Assembly: GCA_020024255.1 (NCBI GenBank)
Contig: JAHHTX010000045.1
Location: 1-16,111, forward strand
DNA length: 16,111 bases
Direction: 5' to 3'
Origin: Anaerotignum sp.
GTDB lineage: Bacteria; Bacillota; Clostridia; Lachnospirales; Anaerotignaceae
Below the pieces are notes generated by a model. The model searched no databases. It saw nothing but the letters and a program-made list of their open reading frames with translations, and was not told the DNA's origin. Position numbers and translations under genes: made by a program. Positions 1-6,012 of the stretch are shown here, one piece after another; position 1 is the first letter of the stretch; every line of letters begins with the position of its first letter.

Positions 1-81
1 TGTAAATTCTTACAATATGCTTAACGTTATATCATAGAAATTTTAAAAATGCTCGTTTTTTTTAAAAATTTTATTAAAATT

Positions 82-300
82 TTATTTCTTATTATCTTGT
101 GTTTTTTCTTGTACAGAAGTACAGCTGGCGCTACTCGAGCATCCCTTACAAGAACCGCCACAGGATCTTGCGCATGAATTGGCATTTTGCTCTTTTTTCA
201 TTACTTTTAAATTTTTCTGCATCCGTCTCATATTGAAATATACAATGCAAACGACAAGTATAATCGGAATCAGTTTTGTCACAATATCCATCTGTGTCAT
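82..300 (-). CDS. Small one-TM cysteine-rich protein, FeoB-associated-like
   Basis: The 72-residue product has a short N-terminus, one hydrophobic segment at about residues 9-22, a basic Lys/Arg/Met stretch (24-36), and a cysteine cluster with Cys at 43, 47, 51, 54 and 60 among Gly/Ser. This TM-plus-Cys-cluster layout is that of the FeoB-associated Cys-rich membrane proteins, which normally sit next to feoB and are thought to assist ferrous iron uptake. No feoB is visible here, although the window ends just downstream of the gene. A GGAAGGGAAG ribosome binding site lies about 8 bases before the ATG; a second in-frame ATG at codon 4 is possible. The gene follows the DUF187 gene after 45 bases with no terminator between them, so cotranscription is likely. 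The family assignment rests on architecture only, because low-complexity Cys tails are easy to match by chance. Confidence 0.65.
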   Translation of the reverse strand: MTQMDIVTKLIPIILVVCIVYFNMRRMQKNLKVMKKEQNANSCARSCGGSCKGCSSSASCTSVQEKTQDNKK

Positions 301-345
301 AAATGCACTTCCCTTCCGTTTTCTATTCCTATTTTATGTATACGT

Positions 346-2037
346 TTATTTTTCATACCCTTTAGTGGTATCTATGCCGATAGTAGCTGTTTTTTCGTCC
401 CATGTTACATGGAAATCTACCAGTTTGCCGATGTCACGCAATTTAAAATAGGTATAGTCGTTGATGGTGTATGCCAAAGCTCCTTTTGCCTTACCATCTA
501 CAAAAAGATTGGCAGTAGAAGGTATTGCCAAAGCATTTTTTCCCGTCTCCTTCTTACCTTCTATTCCTTTTGCTTCATAAGGTACTCCTGTTTGCAAATG
601 AATAGCTGCCTCTTTTTCAATCCAAACAGTAGTAAACTGCTTTTTTGTACCAGAAACTGCATAAGCAATATCACGCAGTTTAAAATAGCTGTAATCATCA
701 ATAAGATAAATATCTATTTCTTTAGGTTTGCCATCAACAGTCAGATTTGCTCTGCCGCCATATGCCTGTCGATTACCCTTTTGTGGTGCCTGCGGTTTTG
801 GCAGTGTTTCCGGTTTTACGGGTAAAGAAGGTGGTACAATGGGTGGCAACTCCGGTTTTATCGGTACTTGGGGCTTTTCAGCGGAATTGCCCTTGTCTTT
901 TTCTGCATAATATTTCTGTATGGCTGTTGCTGCACCCTGTCGATTTTCTAATAAATCTCGCAGACTGAAATAAAAACTCCCATCTACATTTTGGTACTTT
1001 TCGTTGATTTGCAGTTCCTTTGCAATTTGGGAAGCCACAGGGTCACGATAAATCCCCTGCCCAATATAAAGGTCAACATTTGTACCGTCTACAATATTAT
1101 TCCACCATTTAACCAAAGTTTCATAATCTGCACTTTTGTGACCGGGTTCCCAGTAAATTTGGGGTACGATGTAGTCCACCCATCCATTTTTTACCCATGT
1201 CACAGCATCTCCGTATACGGAATAATAACCCTCTGCCCCTTTGGTATCAGAGCCGTTAGGGTCGGAGGATTTGTTTTTCCAGATTCCCATGGGACTGATG
1301 CCGAACTCTACTTTGGGCTTAATCCTCTTGATTTCTTTATGGATTCTTTCTATCAAATCATTGACATTATTTCGCCTTTGGTTCGCTTCTGCACCATCTT
1401 TCCCCTCACCTTTTGAAAGTGGATAGTTGGAAGGGTAGAAATAATCGTCAAAATGAATAGCATCCACATCATACTTTTTCACCACTTCTGCAACAGAATC
1501 TACAATATATTGTTTTACTTCCTCTTTTGCAGGATTAAAATACATTGCATTTTTGTAAGTCAATACCCAGTCAGGATGTTTCCTTGCAGGATGATTCGGG
1601 GCAAGTGCCGCCAAATCTGTTCCTGATGTGGTAATGCGGTAAGGATTCATCCAAGCATGAAATTCCATCCCCCTTTTGTGCGTTTCTTCAATCATAAATT
1701 CCATAGGGTCAAAACCGGGATATTTTCCCTGTGTTCCTGTCAATACAGCACTCCATGGATTCAATTCTGATGCATATAGGGCATCGCCTTTGGGACGTAC
1801 CTGCACCACAGCGGTATTCATACCTAATTTCTTTGCAGCATCCAGTTTTTGTATATATTCTGCTTTCTGTGCTGCCACATCATTCTGTGCTTTTGGATAA
1901 TCAGCACGATATACTGTAGAAATCCAAACAGCACGCTGCTCTTGTTCAGCTGCTGCAACCGACACGGCAGGAACTGTTGTCAAAAGAAAAACTGCCCCCA
2001 AAACTGCTGCTGTCAGCTTTTTTATCCGATATTTCAT
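346..2037 (-). CDS. Secreted DUF187/GHL10 glycosidase-like protein with two CuAO-N-like repeats
   Basis: The 563-residue precursor begins with a typical signal peptide: Lys/Arg-rich start, hydrophobic residues 9-28, and an Ala-rich cleavage region near 28-30. Residues about 33-345 form a glycosyl-hydrolase-like 10 (DUF187) TIM-barrel domain, with hallmark pieces RAVWIST (35-41), the HAWMNPYR block (127-134), DAIHFDDYFYP (192-202) and VPQIYWEPG (291-299). A Pro/Lys/Glu linker (about 388-420) joins it to two related repeats, 429-482 and 508-556. Each repeat carries VDGK followed by DYxYFKLRDI, the pattern of copper-amine-oxidase N-terminal-like (stalk) domains common on clostridial surface proteins. 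The family is thought to act on cell-wall or capsule glycans, but its substrate is not readable from sequence. The start is supported by AAAGGAG nine bases upstream. The protein is probably exported and held at the envelope by the repeats; I see no LPXTG motif or SLH domain. Confidence 0.88.
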   Translation of the reverse strand: MKYRIKKLTAAVLGAVFLLTTVPAVSVAAAEQEQRAVWISTVYRADYPKAQNDVAAQKAEYIQKLDAAKKLGMNTAVVQVRPKGDALYASELNPWSAVLTGTQGKYPGFDPMEFMIEETHKRGMEFHAWMNPYRITTSGTDLAALAPNHPARKHPDWVLTYKNAMYFNPAKEEVKQYIVDSVAEVVKKYDVDAIHFDDYFYPSNYPLSKGEGKDGAEANQRRNNVNDLIERIHKEIKRIKPKVEFGISPMGIWKNKSSDPNGSDTKGAEGYYSVYGDAVTWVKNGWVDYIVPQIYWEPGHKSADYETLVKWWNNIVDGTNVDLYIGQGIYRDPVASQIAKELQINEKYQNVDGSFYFSLRDLLENRQGAATAIQKYYAEKDKGNSAEKPQVPIKPELPPIVPPSLPVKPETLPKPQAPQKGNRQAYGGRANLTVDGKPKEIDIYLIDDYSYFKLRDIAYAVSGTKKQFTTVWIEKEAAIHLQTGVPYEAKGIEGKKETGKNALAIPSTANLFVDGKAKGALAYTINDYTYFKLRDIGKLVDFHVTWDEKTATIGIDTTKGYEK

Positions 2038-2075
2038 ATGACTTGACTCCTTTTATCATTTTCCATTCTCTTGTT

Positions 2076-2084
2076 ATTCTAACA
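2076..2084 (-). promoter_or_regulatory. Candidate extended -10 promoter for the DUF187 gene
   Basis: On the minus strand the sequence TG-T-TAGAAT is an extended -10 hexamer about 40 bases before the DUF187 start. No good -35 is found 17 bases further up (ACCTAT), so the call depends on the extended -10. It lies downstream of the terminator that closes the preceding gene, as expected for an independent promoter. Confidence 0.45.
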
Positions 2085-2138
2085 TATTTTTGTAGTTCAT
2101 AGGTTACGAATTTATTACAATCAATTTGATGTCTGCTA

Positions 2139-2194
2139 AAAAAACAACAGAGGGAAATTCCCAACACGACAGGGGCTTCACTCTGTTGTTTTTT
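2139..2194 (-). terminator. Terminator after the 139-residue hypothetical gene
   Basis: A perfect 14-bp inverted repeat (2139-2152 with 2181-2194) has A/T runs at both outer ends. On the minus strand the GC-containing core of the stem is followed by seven U. The 28-base loop contains a second small dyad (GGGAA/TTCCC). It starts four bases after the stop codon of the gene at 2198, so it most likely ends that transcript. Its symmetry would also let it work on the plus strand. Confidence 0.85.
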
Positions 2195-2197
2195 CTT

Positions 2198-2617
2198 TTA
2201 TTCCTTTTCTACCAGTGCAAATATCTCATCTGCAGACTTTTTGTAATAACCGGTTCTATCATCTGCCACTTCTGCAGCTGTACGAGAGTTGTAGTACAAA
2301 TTGCAGGCTTCTTTTGCATTCATATGATGTTTTTTGGCAATACGCCCGATTACATCTAGCAAAAGTGCAGTTCTTTCCTGATAACCGCCAAATGCTTTTT
2401 GCGGCATATCATTTTCCATAGCCATAGCACCAGCCATCATACCATCTACCATGCCAATATAAAAATCCAAATCCATATCTGGAAACTGCTTTCCGCTTTC
2501 TAACACATTTGTCAGCATCCCTACATGATCAAGAGTGGTATACACCCTGTTGCCAGGGATATTTTTTAAGAAGCCATAGTATTCTGTAAAAGAAATAAGT
2601 AATGTCAATTCATCCAT
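2198..2617 (-). CDS. Hypothetical protein, 139 residues, not recognised
   Basis: I do not recognise this protein. The open frame reaches back to 2680, but the ATG at 2615-2617 is preferred because AGGGGAG lies just before it and the upstream extension (rich in Lys, Arg, His) overlaps the promoter. The product is soluble and looks helical, with no signal peptide. It has a Met/Ala-rich stretch in the middle (DGMMAGAMAMENDM, about residues 58-71). The C-terminal block is conserved-looking: YYNSRTA, then DDRTGYY, then SADEIFALVEKE at the end. It stands alone with its own sigma-A-like promoter and terminator, back to back with the B3/B4 protein gene. The good ribosome site, promoter and terminator make it a real gene; its function is unknown. 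Confidence 0.8.
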   Translation of the reverse strand: MDELTLLISFTEYYGFLKNIPGNRVYTTLDHVGMLTNVLESGKQFPDMDLDFYIGMVDGMMAGAMAMENDMPQKAFGGYQERTALLLDVIGRIAKKHHMNAKEACNLYYNSRTAAEVADDRTGYYKKSADEIFALVEKE

Positions 2618-2641
2618 GTTTTTCTCCCCTTTCTGTCTTGT

Positions 2642-2670
2642 ATGATACCTGTTTTTACAAAAAATTTCAA
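2642..2670 (-). promoter_or_regulatory. Sigma-A-type promoter of the 139-residue gene
   Basis: On the minus strand TTGAAA (2665-2670) and TATCAT (2642-2647) are separated by exactly 17 bases. The -10 lies about 25 bases before the chosen ATG, which places the transcription start shortly before the Shine-Dalgarno sequence and supports the shorter protein start. It is divergent from the promoter at 2694-2721. Confidence 0.65.
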
Positions 2671-2693
2671 CATCTGCCACGAAAATTTTCCCC

Positions 2694-2721
2694 TTGACAA
2701 TAAAAAAAATTGCGTTATTGT
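2694..2721 (+). promoter_or_regulatory. Candidate promoter of the B3/B4 protein gene
   Basis: A consensus TTGACA (2694-2699) is followed after 16 bases by TATTGT (2716-2721), a 4/6 match to the -10. It lies about 50 bases upstream of the GGAG ribosome site and the ATG at 2774. Only 23 bases separate the -35 elements of this and the divergent promoter, so one regulator bound between them could affect both genes. Confidence 0.6.
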
Positions 2722-2773
2722 TAAAAGTATTAAAAATCTAGTATTTCAATTTAAAAAAAGGAGTTGTAATTGT

Positions 2774-3433
2774 ATGAGATCCGTTACTATCGGTACTGAA
2801 TTAAAAACACGCTGCCCCGATGCTGTATTAGGCATTTTACAAGGTAAGATTTCTGTTCGTCCCGATGACGAAGCCTTTTTGACTTTATTTAATGAAAAAA
2901 TCGAGGAACTTTCTCATGTAGAACTTTCCAAGGCAAATAAGCGAGAATATATCCAGTCTACCCGAAAAGCCTATAAAGCTTTGGGCAAAGAACCAAATCG
3001 TTATCGCAGCTCTGCAGAAGCCATGTGTCGCCGTATTTCCAAAGAAAGAGGATTGTATTATATCAATAATATTGTGGATATTGTCAATTACCTTTCTATT
3101 TTGACTGGCTATTCTATGGGTATCTATGATTTGAAAAAAATTGAAGGAAATATTATGTGGGAACGTGCGCCGGAAGGTACTGTTTATCAAGGTATTGGTA
3201 AAGACGTGTTAAATATTGAATATCTCCCTGCCCTTTTTGATGATAAGGGTGCTTTTGGTAATCCTACCAGTGACAGTACCAGAACTATGGTTACCAATGC
3301 CACAGAAGAATTCCTTTTGTTCTTTTATACCTTCAATGGTGGTGAAGAAATGGACAAATTACTTCCTCTTGCCAAAGAACTTTTGGAAACTTATGCTGAT
3401 GGAAAAGACTTTGAAGTTTCTATTCTTTCTTAA
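2774..3433 (+). CDS. B3/B4 (PheT-like tRNA-binding) domain protein
   Basis: The 219-residue product matches the stand-alone B3/B4 family, related to the B3/B4 (editing) module of phenylalanyl-tRNA synthetase beta. Visible family features are the N-terminal segment ending in a Lys/Arg-rich helix, the block KALGKEPNRYRSSAEAMCRR (about residues 69-88), the NNIVDIVNYLSI helix (97-108), and the tail section with GAFGNPTSDSTRT. Members bind or possibly proofread aminoacylated tRNA-like ligands, but the substrate of stand-alone forms is not settled. The ATG at 2774 is chosen over the one at 2642 because it follows AAAGGAG by ten bases and starts where the family starts; the longer frame would cover the promoter. 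No terminator follows directly, so its transcript may run into the structured spacer to 3864. Confidence 0.85.
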   Translation: MRSVTIGTELKTRCPDAVLGILQGKISVRPDDEAFLTLFNEKIEELSHVELSKANKREYIQSTRKAYKALGKEPNRYRSSAEAMCRRISKERGLYYINNIVDIVNYLSILTGYSMGIYDLKKIEGNIMWERAPEGTVYQGIGKDVLNIEYLPALFDDKGAFGNPTSDSTRTMVTNATEEFLLFFYTFNGGEEMDKLLPLAKELLETYADGKDFEVSILS

Positions 3434-3674
3434 AAGAATTGCTAATTGGAAAAATTGCTTTATACGCTTCAACAAGGCAACTGAGAAACAATACCAAAGC
3501 GTAGCCCATTTTCGCTACTGTAAAAGTCCCCCATCAAAAAAGGAGAGTATTTCTTATGGCAAACACGAGGTATTTTTCCATTACACAATCCCTGTCTGGA
3601 TTGTCACACCAATAATGCAGTTTTTACATTTTTTCATACAATTTGCGTTTTTAAAACCGTGCAGACAGAAGAAT
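3434..3674 (+). other. Non-coding spacer, first part
   Basis: No gene of normal size is supported here. A short GTAGC/GCTAC hairpin lies near 3502-3519, and one tiny ORF with a Shine-Dalgarno sequence is listed separately. A weak promoter-like pair, TTGTCA (3601-3606) and TACATT (3625-3630) with an 18-base spacer, could start the structured RNA that follows. A frame that runs through from the 3' end of the preceding gene has no ribosome site and is a shadow of that gene. Confidence 0.5.
3556..3615 (+). CDS. Possible 19-residue leader-type peptide
   Basis: The ATG at 3556 follows AAAAAAGGAGAG by eight bases and encodes MANTRYFSITQSLSGLSHQ before a TAA. The ribosome site is good, but such short frames arise by chance and the peptide has no run of a regulatory amino acid. 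It precedes a series of hairpins that ends in a terminator, so a leader-peptide role is imaginable but unproven. Confidence 0.2.
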   Translation: MANTRYFSITQSLSGLSHQ

Positions 3675-3864
3675 AAAGCAGAAATTCCAATGGCAAAAAA
3701 AAGCCTTGAAACTTCTGCTTTTCCTCATGGGAAATGAATTCCCATTGCGGATTCCATTTGGGAAACCCTTCATTTCCCAAATCCTTCCGCATTTTGAAAA
3801 AGGGTAGAAATTACTTTTTCTACAGGCTGAACCGTAGGCATATGCCTGTTTGTACGGTTTTTTT
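3675..3864 (+). ncRNA. Candidate structured RNA of five hairpins
   Basis: Five hairpins follow each other closely. H1 is 3675-3683 with 3713-3721 (9 bp). H2 is 3727-3733 with 3739-3745 (7 bp). H3 is a two-part stem, 3747-3751 with 3786-3790 and 3756-3765 with 3773-3782, with small internal loops. H4 is 3804-3810 with 3817-3823 (7 bp). H5 is the terminator at 3830-3859. This density is unusual for a plain 3' UTR and suggests a non-coding RNA of about 200 bases or a structured leader. It does not match the riboswitch, tmRNA or SRP RNA motifs that I know, and it lacks the single long bulged stem of 6S RNA. The alternative is simply the 3' UTR of the B3/B4 gene. Confidence 0.35.
3830..3864 (+). 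terminator. Terminator before the uvrB promoter
   Basis: AACCGTA (3830-3836) pairs with TACGGTT (3853-3859), and between them GGCATATGCC is itself self-complementary. The stem runs into seven or more U (to 3864). It separates the transcript from the left from the SOS promoter of uvrB. Confidence 0.8.
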
Positions 3865-3916
3865 ATTGTGTCATTTCTTGCATCATTCTATGAATTTCGG
3901 AAAATACTAGAAAACA

Positions 3917-3928
3917 GAACTTATGTTT
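3917..3928 (+). promoter_or_regulatory. LexA (DinR) operator of uvrB
   Basis: GAAC-TTAT-GTTT matches the GAAC-N4-GTTY core of the Gram-positive LexA box. It overlaps the first two bases of the uvrB -35 hexamer, the position expected for repression. uvrB is a standard SOS gene in Firmicutes, so the biology agrees. Confidence 0.7.
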
Positions 3929-3955
3929 GCAGGCTGTTGGAGTTTGTGGTAAAAT
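3927..3955 (+). promoter_or_regulatory. uvrBA promoter
   Basis: TTGCAG (3927-3932) and TAAAAT (3950-3955) are spaced by 17 bases, and the -10 carries an extended TG-G upstream. The start of transcription would fall near 3962, about 40 bases before the uvrB ATG, with the ribosome site GAGGTG in between. Confidence 0.75.
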
Positions 3956-4003
3956 ACCAGTACATTTATGATTTGTACAGATAGAAACGAATGAGGTGCA
4001 AAT

Positions 4004-5986
4004 ATGGAAAAAGTATTTAAAATGCGTGCAGAATATCAGCCTACTGGTGACCAGCCGCAGGCAATCGAAAAAATTGCAAAAGGCTTTCAAGAGGGGTTGA
4101 AATTTCAAACTCTACTAGGCGTTACAGGATCTGGAAAAACCTTTACTATGGCAAATGTCATTGAAAAATTGCAAAAACCTACTCTTGTTATTGCCCACAA
4201 TAAAACATTGGCAGCACAGCTTTATAACGAACTGAAAGAATTTTTTCCCGAAAATGCCGTAGAATATTTTGTTTCCTACTACGACTACTATCAGCCGGAG
4301 GCTTATGTACCAAGTACAGATACTTATATTGCAAAGGATTCTTCGGTTAATGATGAAATTGACAAACTGCGTCACTCTGCCACAGCAGCCTTGGTAGAAC
4401 GGGAAGATGTTATTGTTGTATCCAGTGTATCCTGCATCTATGGTTTAGGTGATCCGGAAGAATATTATGGTATGATGCTTTCCCTTCGTCCAGGCATGGA
4501 AAAAGACCGTGATGAAGTTTTGAGAAGTCTTTTAGAAATGCAGTATGATCGCAATGACATAAACTTCTGTCGTGGTACTTTTCGTGTGCGTGGTGATGTC
4601 GTGGAAATCTTTCCTGTTTCCGAAGAAAAACAAGGAGTAAGGGTGGAATTTTTTGGTGATGAAATTGACCGAATTACGGAAATAGATGTTATAACGGGAG
4701 AAGTACTCAGTACAAGAAATCACATCTCCATCTACCCTGCATCACACTATGTTACTGCCCCCGAAAAAATGAAACTGGCAATTCAGCGAATCGAAGCAGA
4801 ACTTGCGGAACGCTTGGATACATTGCGGCGAGAGGACAAGCTTCTTGAAGCACAGCGTTTGGAGCAGCGAACCAATTATGATATAGAAATGTTGAAGGAA
4901 ATGGGATTCTGTACTGGTATTGAGAATTATTCCAGACATCTTTCCTTGAGAGATGCAGGCAGCACTCCCTTTACCCTTTTGGATTTCTTTCCCGAAGATT
5001 TTCTCATCATTGCAGATGAATCCCATGTTTCCATTCCGCAGGTGCGTGCCATGTATGAAGGTGACCGTTCCAGAAAAACAACATTGGTCGATTTTGGATT
5101 TCGCCTTCCTTCGGCACTGGATAACCGTCCTTTAAAGTTTACGGAATTTGAAGACAAGATTCATCAGATGCTTTTTGTTTCGGCAACACCGTCTGTTTAC
5201 GAAAAACAACATTCTCAGCAGACAGCAGAGCAGATTATCCGCCCCACCGGACTTCTTGACCCGGAAATTTCCGTTCGTCCCATTACAGGGCAGATTGATG
5301 ACCTCCTTTCGGAAATTCTTCGTACAACGGAAAAAGGACAGAAGGTACTTGTTACAACACTGACAAAGAAAATGGCAGAGAGCCTAACAGACTATATGCG
5401 AGAAACAGGGATTCGTGTGCGGTATCTTCATTCAGATGTGGACACACTAGAACGTCTGGAAATCATCCGTGATTTGCGCATGGATGTATTTGATGTACTT
5501 GTGGGCATTAACTTGTTGCGAGAAGGTTTGGATATTCCCGAGGTCAGTCTGGTTGCCATTCTAGATGCAGATAAGGAAGGTTTTCTTCGTTCTGAAACCT
5601 CTCTTATTCAGACTATTGGACGTGCTGCCCGAAATGCGGAAGGACGTGTCATTATGTATGCTGATGTTATGACAGAAAGCATGGCATATGCCATTGGAGA
5701 AACCGAACGGCGTCGCAAAATTCAGCAGGCATACAACAAAGCACATGGTATTACCCCCCAAACTATTGTAAAAAAGGTTCATGATGTTATCAAGGTAACA
5801 AAGGCTGTGACGGAAAAACAGAAATTTGGATTAGAAAAAGACCCGGAATCCATGACAAAAACAGAATTGCAAAAACTCTTGAAAAAAACAGAAAAAGAAA
5901 TGAAACAAGCTGCCTCTGACTTGCAGTTTGAGAGAGCAGCAGAACTGCGTGATAAATTGCAGGAATGGAAAAAATATTTATCTTAA
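4004..5986 (+). CDS. uvrB: Excinuclease ABC subunit B (UvrB)
   Basis: UvrB is the damage-verifying helicase-like subunit of nucleotide excision repair. It is loaded onto DNA by UvrA and then recruits UvrC for incision. The 660-residue product has the full family layout: Walker A GVTGSGKT (39-46), the beta-hairpin that inserts between DNA strands (YDYYQPEAYVPSTDTYIAKD, 93-112), DESH (338-341), helicase motif VI QTIGRAARN (536-543), and a C-terminal UVR domain (about 625-658) that contacts UvrC. Length is normal and no key residue is missing. The ATG follows GAGGTG by eight bases. Its promoter carries a LexA box, which indicates SOS control. uvrA follows after 26 bases and is almost certainly cotranscribed. 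Confidence 0.98.
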   Translation: MEKVFKMRAEYQPTGDQPQAIEKIAKGFQEGLKFQTLLGVTGSGKTFTMANVIEKLQKPTLVIAHNKTLAAQLYNELKEFFPENAVEYFVSYYDYYQPEAYVPSTDTYIAKDSSVNDEIDKLRHSATAALVEREDVIVVSSVSCIYGLGDPEEYYGMMLSLRPGMEKDRDEVLRSLLEMQYDRNDINFCRGTFRVRGDVVEIFPVSEEKQGVRVEFFGDEIDRITEIDVITGEVLSTRNHISIYPASHYVTAPEKMKLAIQRIEAELAERLDTLRREDKLLEAQRLEQRTNYDIEMLKEMGFCTGIENYSRHLSLRDAGSTPFTLLDFFPEDFLIIADESHVSIPQVRAMYEGDRSRKTTLVDFGFRLPSALDNRPLKFTEFEDKIHQMLFVSATPSVYEKQHSQQTAEQIIRPTGLLDPEISVRPITGQIDDLLSEILRTTEKGQKVLVTTLTKKMAESLTDYMRETGIRVRYLHSDVDTLERLEIIRDLRMDVFDVLVGINLLREGLDIPEVSLVAILDADKEGFLRSETSLIQTIGRAARNAEGRVIMYADVMTESMAYAIGETERRRKIQQAYNKAHGITPQTIVKKVHDVIKVTKAVTEKQKFGLEKDPESMTKTELQKLLKKTEKEMKQAASDLQFERAAELRDKLQEWKKYLS

Positions 5987-6012
5987 AAAGGAAAGAAGGG
6001 AATGTAAAAAAG

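Noticed and set aside
39..80. AT-only inverted repeat after the Cys-rich gene
   Set aside because: The pairing is A/T only with a mismatch. Such sequences are common in AT-rich spacers and I cannot call it a terminator.
3475..3520. Fragments resembling a TPP riboswitch (CTGAGA, ATACC, GCGTAG)
   Set aside because: The conserved second half (CTGATCTGG...GCGTAGGGAA) is absent and the pieces are too close together, so the similarity is chance.
3216..3737. A 173-residue plus-strand frame
   Set aside because: Its first part is an alternative frame of the B3/B4 gene and its second part crosses the hairpin region. It has no ribosome site and no family features.
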